From Actinoplanes campanulatus (GTDB taxonomy: Bacteria; Actinomycetota; Actinomycetes; Mycobacteriales; Micromonosporaceae), in contig NZ_BMPW01000003.1 in the NCBI RefSeq assembly GCF_014647795.1, positions 62,001-126,000 on the forward strand: a stretch of DNA of 64,000 nucleotides, read 5' to 3'. The notes under the pieces were generated by a model. That model was not told where the DNA came from, did not search any database, and saw only the letters and a list, made by a program, of their open reading frames with translations. Positions 28,301 through 34,820 of the stretch are shown here, piece after piece. The position numbers and the translations under genes are program-made. Numbering within the stretch: position 1 is the first letter of the stretch; each line of letters opens with the position of its first letter.

Positions 28301-30794
28301 CCTGGCCGATGGCACCCTTTCGCCCAGCGATGCCCTTTTGTCCGCCGACGCGTCCGTCGACGACGCTCACTCGCTCGACGGCGCCGCGGTCGGCGGTGGC
28401 CCCGCCGAGGCGGCGGAGGTCTCGATCGCCGATGGTGGCGCCCCGGCATCGACCGGGGATGACCTGCACGGGGTCGAGGATCTCCCTATCCTCAGCGATG
28501 GCGGCGAGTCGCCCGAGCTGACCGAGGAGCCGATCACCTTCGCGGCCGTCGAGGACGCCCTCACTCCGACCGACCCGCTGTCCGCGGACCTCTCCCGCAT
28601 CGCATCCGGCGAACTGGAACCCGCCGAGCTGGCACCCTCCCTCGACGACGACGCCGCTCCCGAGCCGGCCGACTCCGACGCCATCTGGGCCGAGGTCGAG
28701 GCGACCCTGGCCGCCGGAGCGGAGGCCGCGAACGTCGAGGTCCCCGTCCTGGAACCGACCTTCGACGAATTCGGTGTCTCGGCCACGCAGGTGATCCACC
28801 TGCCCACCGAGGCCGACACTTCGGCGACCCAGATCATCCAGCTGCCGCCCCCTGCCGAGCAGGCCAGCACCCTGGCCGACCCCACCCACGACCAGCACCC
28901 CGACACCTCCGCGACCCAGGTCATCCAGTTGCCGACCTCGATCGAGGAAACCATCGAGGAGACGGTCTCGGCCGACTCGGACATTCAGGACGAGACGCCG
29001 GTGGTCGGCCGGGCAGCGACCGAGCCGACGACCGAAACGTTCGCCCGGACCCCGGACACCGCTCCCCTCCAGAGCGAGACGACACCCGTCACCGCGACCG
29101 AGGCCCCGGCGCTGGACCCGTTCTCGTGGCGTTCCGATCCGAGGCTGGCCAACCTCGCCGCGCCGGGTTCCGAATCCTTCTCCTGGCTGGTCCGCCCCAC
29201 CGAACCGAGCGGTGCCCCCACCGACCGAACCACGCCCACGACACCCGGCGACATCGCCGTCCAGGCCCCGGCTACCGCCGAAGCCGCCGCGGCTTCCGGT
29301 GTGGCGGAGACCATCGGCGCCGCTTCGGGTAGTTCAGGCATGGACGGCTACGGGTCCACATCCCGGCCGGACGCCACGCTTCCTCACCCACTCGCTGACC
29401 GGACCGGGCAGCGACGACCGCAGACCCTCGACGACTGGCTGGCCGCCTCTCGCCCGCAGTCTCCCGGCGACCTGCCCACGACCGGTGCACGCCGCCCGGA
29501 GACCCTCGACGAGTGGCTGACCACCACGTCGAGCGGAACTCCGGACACCGAGGTCACCACCCCGTCTCCCGCCGGCGACCCGGACACGGCCTCGACTGGC
29601 CCTTCCTCCGAAGACCCCGGCCGGAACGCCGAAGACCTCAACCGTGACGAGCCGCTCACCGTCGCAGAGCCGCTCACCGTCGCAGAGCCGATCACCGAGC
29701 CCGAGCCGACGACGGAACAGGTCACCGAGCCCGGATCGGCGACGGAACCGATCGACGAACCCCAGTCTGCGACGGAAACGATCGCCGAGGAGATCTACGA
29801 GGCAGAAGCGGCCCGCCATAGCGACGGGTTCGACGTCGCAACAGGTGTGGTCAGCGACGAGGCGATTCCCGCACAGGCTGAACCCTCGGTCGCGGAGGAA
29901 ACCGAAACGACCATCGCCCCGGAGCAGCCCACCGCTACCGCGCCGCACGCCGACGAACAGTTCGATGAGCCCGCCGCGACCGAGACGACCTCGACCGGGG
30001 ATTCCCCGGAGGAAGGGCCGTCCGTCTCGCTCGACGAGCCGACCGCGGAATCCAGCCCAGCCGACAGCCAGGACACGCTCTTCGCCGAGAACGCGGAAAG
30101 CGGCAACGACACGATCCTGATCGACGAGCCGACCGGGCTGGTCGAGGAGTACGCGGACGTCGAGCCCGCCCGGCCGAGCGTGACAACCGCGGAAACGGCA
30201 GTCGATGGAGGCGCCGTGACGGATGAGGTGGCCGCAACCGTCGCTGATCAGGACGTAATGCTCGACGATTCCGCGGAGGCCGGGGACGCCGAGGTGACCG
30301 ACGAACCGGCAGCGGAACCGGTGACCCGCGAACCCGTCACGGCGGACGGCAGCGCAGCGATCATCGCCGAGCCGGCCGGCGAGACCCCCGCAGCCGTCGC
30401 AGAAACGGTCAGCGAGGCTCCGGCGGTCATCACGGAGCCGGTCAGCCCGGTGATTCCCAGGCAGGGTCGCCGGCCGCGGGCGCTCGACGACCTGCCGATC
30501 GGCGCGTGGAGTGAGGACGGTCAGCCGCTGGGACGCCGGCCGGAGACGCTCGACGACCGGCTTCGCGGGGCCGGGCGCCCGGCCACGCTGGCGGATCACC
30601 TCTCCGATCACGGCGGGGTTGCACGCCGCCCGGCGAACGGGGGGCCGGCCTGGGTCGCCGGTTCGGGCGAGCATCCGTACGATCGGCAGACCCGCCGTCC
30701 GGCTTCGCTGGCCGACCACCCGGGCCCGGCGCGGCCCTCTCGGGAGGCTGTCGCCGAGGAGCCCGAGCCTGGTTCCGCATCGAGTCCGTCCTGA
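25317..30794 (+). CDS. MMPL/RND transporter with a giant disordered C-terminal tail
   Basis: Residues 1 to about 690 are a complete MMPL-type RND transporter: membrane segment at 15-35, a first extracytoplasmic domain, helices from about 180, the proton-relay pair D244-Y245 (LGMAIDYGLF), a second extracytoplasmic domain from about 390, and the second pair D593-Y594 (GLSTDYEVFLLSR). MMPL proteins export lipids or glycolipids. Residues from about 700 to 1825 are predicted disordered, acidic and rich in Asp, Ala, Ser, Thr, Pro and Glu. They carry six 11-residue repeats coded by 27747-27944, three SATQ[VI]I[HQ]LP motifs near 1155, 1169 and 1198, and several RRPxTLDD-like motifs near 1366, 1392 and the C-terminus. 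The GTG start has GAAAGGGG upstream. The reading frame is continuous, so a frameshift fusion is not evident. Confidence 0.88.
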   Translation: MFAGWGSRVARLRWPVLIVALVAVLGAGVWGFGVFGQLTEGGYNDPSSESARAAEVVATTTKGQSGDVIAIYTPDQGTIDDPALSKRIKDRLAALPKSAVTAQTSYWDQPDPAFAAEDKSSGVAVVSLVGSDDAAKMDSYAEIEDSFAVPGAHVQLGGGIPLGHASSERSTEDLAFAELVSLPIVLVLLLVIFGSLVAASLPVLVGGCAVLGSLGVLHLIALNHEVNSFAVNVASLLGLGMAIDYGLFMVGRFREEQADHPTAEAVRRTVATAGRTVVFSATLLMTALAGLLLFPQGFLKSLAYGGLAAVFLAMLLSLTLLPALLAVLGPRVDYLPVRLPFAARTGTGGWQRLAAWVLRRPVLVAVPILIALLVLAWPIADARFGENDERQLPAGDPSRVAVETLKADYPQFSADGVQIVVRSANGAKPDVEAFTDAAGKVAGVTEVTATGGNGEDVVVLTADLDGTDSFSTEARQAVEDLRALPAPAGAETLVGGVTARNVDSLDAIADELPVMIALLVGATLVLMFLAFGSILLPIKAVVMSALSLTATFGVLVWIFQEGHGASLLDVTPTSLEAGIVVLMAAVVFGLSTDYEVFLLSRMVEARLRGATTDEAVTLGLTRTGRVISAAALLLIVVTGAFSLSSISTMRFIGVGMIIALVLDATVVRVLLVPSVLALLGDASWWAPGPLRRLQERAGLAEYAGEEEPTGRHAYRPPALDGTVVSRALPAAPAQAALPAAASPEGMVLDYEAFLEYISEKENGTAPFDFPLPGSTTVALSTITGTPSESSPDADPSAPPADGPAAGTPSSDGTAVDDPTPSDGTVADDALPSDGMVADDAVSPDGTVVDDAVSPDGIVVDDAVSPDGAVVDDAVSAGDAFLSADASAADALAFDGAAVGGGPSSGGPVVEGAHSLGGPRVDDALSSDGAAVDAFSFDDPAVDDLSPEDPTVGDAPLPGDASLPGGAFSSADASAPGDAFSSADASVEDALSLGDPLADGTLSPSDALLSADASVDDAHSLDGAAVGGGPAEAAEVSIADGGAPASTGDDLHGVEDLPILSDGGESPELTEEPITFAAVEDALTPTDPLSADLSRIASGELEPAELAPSLDDDAAPEPADSDAIWAEVEATLAAGAEAANVEVPVLEPTFDEFGVSATQVIHLPTEADTSATQIIQLPPPAEQASTLADPTHDQHPDTSATQVIQLPTSIEETIEETVSADSDIQDETPVVGRAATEPTTETFARTPDTAPLQSETTPVTATEAPALDPFSWRSDPRLANLAAPGSESFSWLVRPTEPSGAPTDRTTPTTPGDIAVQAPATAEAAAASGVAETIGAASGSSGMDGYGSTSRPDATLPHPLADRTGQRRPQTLDDWLAASRPQSPGDLPTTGARRPETLDEWLTTTSSGTPDTEVTTPSPAGDPDTASTGPSSEDPGRNAEDLNRDEPLTVAEPLTVAEPITEPEPTTEQVTEPGSATEPIDEPQSATETIAEEIYEAEAARHSDGFDVATGVVSDEAIPAQAEPSVAEETETTIAPEQPTATAPHADEQFDEPAATETTSTGDSPEEGPSVSLDEPTAESSPADSQDTLFAENAESGNDTILIDEPTGLVEEYADVEPARPSVTTAETAVDGGAVTDEVAATVADQDVMLDDSAEAGDAEVTDEPAAEPVTREPVTADGSAAIIAEPAGETPAAVAETVSEAPAVITEPVSPVIPRQGRRPRALDDLPIGAWSEDGQPLGRRPETLDDRLRGAGRPATLADHLSDHGGVARRPANGGPAWVAGSGEHPYDRQTRRPASLADHPGPARPSREAVAEEPEPGSASSPS
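27747..27944 (+). repeat. Six 33-bp in-frame tandem repeats in the MMPL tail
   Basis: Units start at 27747, 27780, 27813, 27846, 27879 and 27912, each beginning GACGGC. They encode variants of DGTVVDDAVSP. The last three units differ at only a few positions, suggesting recent expansion. The unit length keeps the frame. Confidence 0.9.
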
Positions 30795-30828
30795 CCACGG
30801 GCAAGTTCCCGGCCGGCAACGGCTGATC

Positions 30829-30957
30829 TTGTCCGGCTGGCCGCGGGAGCTGTCTCAACGCCGTTGAGTCAGGCGCTGACAGCCAGCCGAACGGTTCCGG
30901 CCGGCTGTCAGCGCTGTCTCGGACGACCCGAAACAGCGCTCGCGGCCAGCCGGACAA
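30829..30957. repeat. Nested dyad-symmetry element after the MMPL gene
   Basis: The outer arms are perfect 17-bp inverted repeats (TTGTCCGGCTGGCCGCG at 30829-30845 and its complement at 30941-30957). Inside lie a 12-bp pair (GCGCTGACAGCC at 30873-30884 with 30903-30914), a small CTCAACG/CGTTGAG palindrome and a 7-bp GCGCTGT/ACAGCGC pair that competes with the 12-bp pair. The element fills much of the 318-bp gap between the MMPL and SDR genes. It could be a complex terminator or an attenuator. The rest of the gap holds the SDR leader with GAGGGGGAC before its start. Confidence 0.8.
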
Positions 30958-31112
30958 ATCGACCACGGCGCGCTTGCGAACGGCGGGGGGCCGCCGCGGG
31001 CGGCGAACGCCGTACCACTGACCGAAGAGTGCTCGCGTGGATGCCACCGTCGGCCGATAGGAGCGCCGGTAAGTACAGTGCGTGCGGGTAGGAACCAGAG
31101 GGGGACGTAGGA

Positions 31113-32522
31113 ATGACCGGAGACCCGGGCGCCGTCAGTGTGGATCCGGACCGGCTCGCGGTGTGTCTCGCGGTCCTGGCCGAGGTGGAGGCGTTGTCGC
31201 CGGACCACCCGGACGCGGTGACCGTGCGGCGGGCGACCGCCGGACTGTTCAAGACGGTGAAGTTGCAGCGGCGGCGCGATCGCCGGCAGGCGGTGCTGGC
31301 CAACGACCGGGCGGTGACGGAGGCGACGGCCACCGGGGCGCCGGGGCGGATCGACGACGAGACGGCGGGCATTCCGCTGCGCAGCACGGTGCGCGGCGCC
31401 ACGGCGGGTGTGCTGAAGCAGGCGCGCGGGTGCTACGTCTGCAAGCAGCGGTTCACCGTGGTGGACGCGTTCTATCACCAGCTCTGCCCGCGGTGCGCCG
31501 AGCTGAACCACGCGAAGCGGGACGCCCGTACCGATCTGACCGGGCGGACGGCGCTCCTCACCGGCGGGCGGGCCAAGATCGGCATGTACATCGCGCTGCG
31601 CCTGCTGCGCGACGGCGCGGATCTGACGATCACGACGCGTTTCCCGCATGACGCGGTCCGCCGTTTCACGGCGATGCCGGACAGCGCGGACTGGCTGCAC
31701 CGGCTGCGGGTGGTGGGCATCGATCTGCGGGACCCGGCCCAGGTGGTGGGTCTGGCCGAGTCGGTGGCGTCACGCGGGCCGCTGGACATTCTGATCAACA
31801 ACGCGGCCCAGACGGTACGGCGTACGGCCGGCTCCTACGCGGCGATCGCCGCCGCCGAGGCCGAGGCACTGCCCGGCGGAAGTCTGCCGGAGCTGGAGTA
31901 TTTCGGCACGGCGGGCGCGTCCCCGGCGGCCGCTCTGACCTCCGGTGTGACCGAGTTGACGCCTCAGCAGATCACCGAGATGGCGCTGACGGCCCGTTCG
32001 GTGGCGATCGACGCGGGCGGCCTGGTGCCGGACACCACGCCGACGAACAGCTGGAGCGACCGGGTGCACGAGGTCGACCCGCTGGAGTTGCTGGAGGTGC
32101 AGCTCTGCAACGTGACGGCGCCGTTCATCCTGGTGAGCAGGCTGCGCCCGGCGATGATGGCGTCGAAGTTCCCGAGACGGTACGTGGTGAACGTCTCCGC
32201 CATGGAGGGGATCTTCGCCCGCGGCTACAAGGGCGCCGGGCATCCGCACACCAACATGGCGAAGGCCGCGCTGAACATGCTGACCCGGACCAGCGCGGAC
32301 GACCTGTTCGCCGACGGGATCCTGATGACCAGCGTCGACACCGGCTGGATCACCGACGAGCGCCCGCATCCGACGAAGATGCGGCTGCACGAGGAGGGCT
32401 TCCACGCCCCGCTCGACCTGGTCGACGGCGCGGCCCGGGTGTACGACCCGATCATCCGCGGTGAGAGTGGCGAGGACGTGTACGGCTGCTTCCTGAAGGA
32501 CTACGCGCCGGTCGCCTGGTGA
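31113..32522 (+). CDS. SDR-family oxidoreductase with N-terminal zinc-ribbon domain
   Basis: Residues 1-140 form an extra N-terminal domain with four cysteines placed like a zinc ribbon (C107-x2-C110 and C125-x2-C128). A Rossmann SDR domain follows: nucleotide loop TGGRAKIG at 150-157, IDLRDPAQV, and ILINNAAQTVRR. A serine sits in VVNVSAMEG. The catalytic Tyr-x3-Lys pair is altered: lysine 384 is present in TNMAK, but position 380 is threonine. A long insertion of about 90 residues follows the NNAAQ motif. Classical SDR chemistry may therefore be lost or changed. Redox substrate and partner are unknown. Confidence 0.75.
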   Translation: MTGDPGAVSVDPDRLAVCLAVLAEVEALSPDHPDAVTVRRATAGLFKTVKLQRRRDRRQAVLANDRAVTEATATGAPGRIDDETAGIPLRSTVRGATAGVLKQARGCYVCKQRFTVVDAFYHQLCPRCAELNHAKRDARTDLTGRTALLTGGRAKIGMYIALRLLRDGADLTITTRFPHDAVRRFTAMPDSADWLHRLRVVGIDLRDPAQVVGLAESVASRGPLDILINNAAQTVRRTAGSYAAIAAAEAEALPGGSLPELEYFGTAGASPAAALTSGVTELTPQQITEMALTARSVAIDAGGLVPDTTPTNSWSDRVHEVDPLELLEVQLCNVTAPFILVSRLRPAMMASKFPRRYVVNVSAMEGIFARGYKGAGHPHTNMAKAALNMLTRTSADDLFADGILMTSVDTGWITDERPHPTKMRLHEEGFHAPLDLVDGAARVYDPIIRGESGEDVYGCFLKDYAPVAW

Positions 32523-32531
32523 GGGTACGCA

Positions 32532-32566
32532 GAACGGGCCGCACCTCGAGATGGTGCGGCCCGTTC
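32532..32566. terminator. Bidirectional terminator between SDR and secreted-protein genes
   Basis: A perfect 14-bp inverted repeat, GAACGGGCCGCACC and GGTGCGGCCCGTTC with a 7-base loop, lies in the 50-bp gap between two convergent genes. It can serve both strands. Confidence 0.85.
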
Positions 32567-32572
32567 GCGTGA

Positions 32573-33364
32573 TCACTTGATCTTGTGCTGGTCCTTGAAG
32601 TTCAGTGCACCCAGCGGGCTCTTGTGCGTGTCGTACGCCTTGTACGCCTTGTCGTGCTTGTCGTACTTATTCGACTTGTAGACCTTGCCGGACTTTACTG
32701 ACTTGTCAACCTTGCCTTTGTTGTACCACGGGCCGTCACCGTAAACACCGCCCCCGTAGACATCACCGTCTACGACAGCACCGCCCACGACAGCACCGCC
32801 CCCGTAAGGACCGCGCACGACAGCACCGCCCACGACGGCACCGTCGACGTCCGCGCCGTATCCGTACCGGAAGCTGTTCAGGCCGGCGCCGTACCCGAGG
32901 CCGCCCACGCCGTGGCCGTACCTGAACCCGACACGGTTATAGAACGGATTGACGTAGCCGCCCCCGATGTTGTACGTGTTCCCGTACAGGAAGTTCGGGC
33001 GGTACGGCCAGTCGCCTTGCCATCCGTTCCAGCGGTTCCAGCCCCAGTAGCCCCTATCGATCTGGAGAACCCAAATCCGGCCCCAACGGACATCCCACGC
33101 CGGTACGCAGTCGAAGTCTGTCCATGCACCGACCCCGGCGACCCAGCGGCCGGCATTGCGGCACGCCCACAGGTTGTTGTAGACGCCGACGACATAATCG
33201 TTGCCCCAGCCCACGTTCCAATCGCCCCAGCCGCCGCTCGCGACGGTCGCGGTACGGGGCGACTGGTCGGCGTCGGGCGCCGCCTGGGCGGGCGCAATTC
33301 CGAGCATCGCGCCGGCCGCCAGGGTCATACCCGCTAGTGCCAACATCCGCTTTGCGTTTTTCAT
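32573..33364 (-). CDS. Secreted Gly/Trp/Tyr-rich protein with Lys/Tyr-rich tail
   Basis: A signal peptide (MKNAKRMLALAGMTLAAGAMLGIAPAQA) opens the 263-residue product. The middle (about 45-130) is rich in Trp, Gly, Asn and Tyr (WGDWNVGWGNDY, GYWGWNRWNGWQGDW) and contains two cysteines (WACRNAG, DFDCVPAW) that may pair. Residues about 165-215 carry GGAVV repeats. The last 45 residues are Lys/Tyr/Asp-rich (NKGKVDKSVKSGKVYKS). No enzyme motif is seen. It looks like a structural or surface-associated exported protein. The ATG at 33364 is preferred because AAAAGG lies eight bases upstream; a GTG two codons earlier is too close to it. I do not recognise a family. Confidence 0.65.
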   Translation of the reverse strand: MKNAKRMLALAGMTLAAGAMLGIAPAQAAPDADQSPRTATVASGGWGDWNVGWGNDYVVGVYNNLWACRNAGRWVAGVGAWTDFDCVPAWDVRWGRIWVLQIDRGYWGWNRWNGWQGDWPYRPNFLYGNTYNIGGGYVNPFYNRVGFRYGHGVGGLGYGAGLNSFRYGYGADVDGAVVGGAVVRGPYGGGAVVGGAVVDGDVYGGGVYGDGPWYNKGKVDKSVKSGKVYKSNKYDKHDKAYKAYDTHKSPLGALNFKDQHKIK

Positions 33365-33370
33365 TGTCAC

Positions 33371-33612
33371 ACCTTTTCAGGACAAATCGCCATGACGTCC
33401 GTAGCTCATCATGGGGTCCCGAGGGGAATCTGGCGTTTACCGGAATGTCGGCCGTTTGGCCGACCCGGAGAGTGGCCGTAAAGCCAGTAACGGAACGGTT
33501 GTGTTTAGCTCAAAAAGAACAGCTGACCAGCGGAAATGCACTTCTCACGGTAGCCCGCACGCTTACCTGGTGGTGACCCTGAAACGTCGCGCCGATGACG
33601 ATAAAACGGTCA
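33371..33612 (-). promoter_or_regulatory. Leader and probable promoter region of the secreted-protein gene
   Basis: This 242-bp gap is visibly richer in A and T than the coding DNA around it and lies between the end of the SWIM gene and the start of the secreted-protein gene, both minus strand. It must carry the promoter of the latter. I looked for known cyclic-di-nucleotide riboswitch landmarks and saw none. GTCGGCC/GGCCGAC near 33450-33475 forms a short hairpin. Confidence 0.35.
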
Positions 33613-34782
33613 TTAGGTAGCAAAATAGGCACCGTCTCCATCAGGCAGGGCGCGATAGGCGGGACGCAGCACCTCGACAATCGCGCGGCCATGATGGGCA
33701 AGCCCCGGAGCATCCAACTGATCGAGAAGAGCATCCGGCCGCAGGCCACCATCCCGCTCTCCCGTCCCTGCCCCACTCACTCCTCGCCCACTCGCTCCGG
33801 CCTCATCGGACCCACCCCCACCGGCCCCGGGCCTATCCGGCCCACGCCCGCCCGACCCAAGCCCGCCCGACCCAAGCCCGCCCGACTCACGCCCGCCCGA
33901 CCCAAGCCCGCCCGACTCACGCCCACCCGACTCACGCCCACCCGACCCAAGCCCGCTCGGCTCGGCCACCGATCCGGCTTCGCCAGGATCTGGCCGCCCC
34001 CAGAAGGCGACCGGATCGGCGGCCGCGGCCCAGACCGCCCCCGCACTCCCGGCCACATCGGAACCTTTCGCCCGACCGGCGGCCGAGCCGAAGCCACTCG
34101 CCGCACCACCGTCCGAACCGGAACCCGCCGCACCGCCGACCGGGTCGAAGGTGCCCGCCGCACCGCCGGCCGCGCCCACCGCACCACCGGCCGGGGCGGA
34201 AGCGCCCGCCCCGGCGAGACCTGACGAGCTCTCGCGCGCGGCCGCGCCGGAGCCGATCGCGTCGACGGCCGCCGCCTCGCGCAGCCGCCGCAAGCGCATC
34301 AGGAGTTCGTCGCGTGGTCGGCCCCGCCAGGTGAACACCTCGAACGGATCGGCCTCGAAGGCGCGGGCCAGGGCATAACAGGTGGCGGCCAGGTGGGCGC
34401 ACGGCATCGGCCAGCGCTCGCACGTGCAGTCCATCGCCACCTCGTCCAGCGACAACGGCAACAGGCTCAGCCCGGCCTCGGCGAAGACGGCCTCGACCCC
34501 GGCCGGCATCCGCCCGTCGAGCAGATCGGCCACGAACCGCGCCTCGGCGACCAGCGCCGTCTCCACCCGCGCCCACTCGGACGCGCCGAAGGCACGGACC
34601 GCGATCCGGGCCCGGAAGGCGACCGGATCGTCCGGCCCGCGGACCAGGGCGACGACCAGGCTGCCGGAGACGGTGAGGCTGCGCACGTGCCCGGCCCGCT
34701 CGTCACGGCGCCCACGAGCGAAGGTCGGCCCCATCCGCAGAGCCTCGAACATGCCGAGGAAGGCCAACGGGAACTCAGCCAC
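33613..34782 (-). CDS. SWIM zinc-finger protein with pentapeptide repeats
   Basis: The N-terminal half resembles actinobacterial SWIM proteins: VRSLTVSGSLVVALVRGPDDPV and the SWIM zinc motif CTCERWPMPCAH (C-x-C-xn-C-x-H). The middle is Gly/Ala/Ser-rich, with an SGG pentapeptide repeat of the form (L/R)(G/E)SGG. The C-terminal tail reads HHGRAIVEVLRPAYRALPDG. SWIM proteins are commonly encoded next to SNF2 helicases, as here (38 bp downstream of the helicase gene), and may act with them on DNA or chromatin-like complexes. I use the GTG at 34782 because GGAGGTG lies seven bases upstream; an in-frame GTG at 34812 lacks this. Confidence 0.82.
   Translation of the reverse strand: MAEFPLAFLGMFEALRMGPTFARGRRDERAGHVRSLTVSGSLVVALVRGPDDPVAFRARIAVRAFGASEWARVETALVAEARFVADLLDGRMPAGVEAVFAEAGLSLLPLSLDEVAMDCTCERWPMPCAHLAATCYALARAFEADPFEVFTWRGRPRDELLMRLRRLREAAAVDAIGSGAAARESSSGLAGAGASAPAGGAVGAAGGAAGTFDPVGGAAGSGSDGGAASGFGSAAGRAKGSDVAGSAGAVWAAAADPVAFWGRPDPGEAGSVAEPSGLGSGGRESGGRESGGLGSGGRESGGLGSGGLGSGGRGPDRPGAGGGGSDEAGASGRGVSGAGTGERDGGLRPDALLDQLDAPGLAHHGRAIVEVLRPAYRALPDGDGAYFAT
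33846..33960 (-). repeat. 15-bp tandem repeat inside the SWIM gene
   Basis: Seven full 15-bp units starting at 33846 (plus-strand unit GCCCGCCCGACCCAA, alternating with GCCCGCCCGACTCAC) and a partial eighth encode the (L/R)(G/E)SGG pentapeptide on the minus strand. The two unit types are shuffled, which suggests recombination or slippage. Confidence 0.9.
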
Positions 34783-34820
34783 CGAACACCTCCACCCGCG
34801 ACGGAGAGCCACACCTGAGG

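Noticed and set aside
33371-33612. Possible cyclic-di-GMP or cyclic-di-AMP riboswitch before the secreted-protein gene
   Set aside because: I looked for the conserved blocks of both classes on the minus strand and did not find them.
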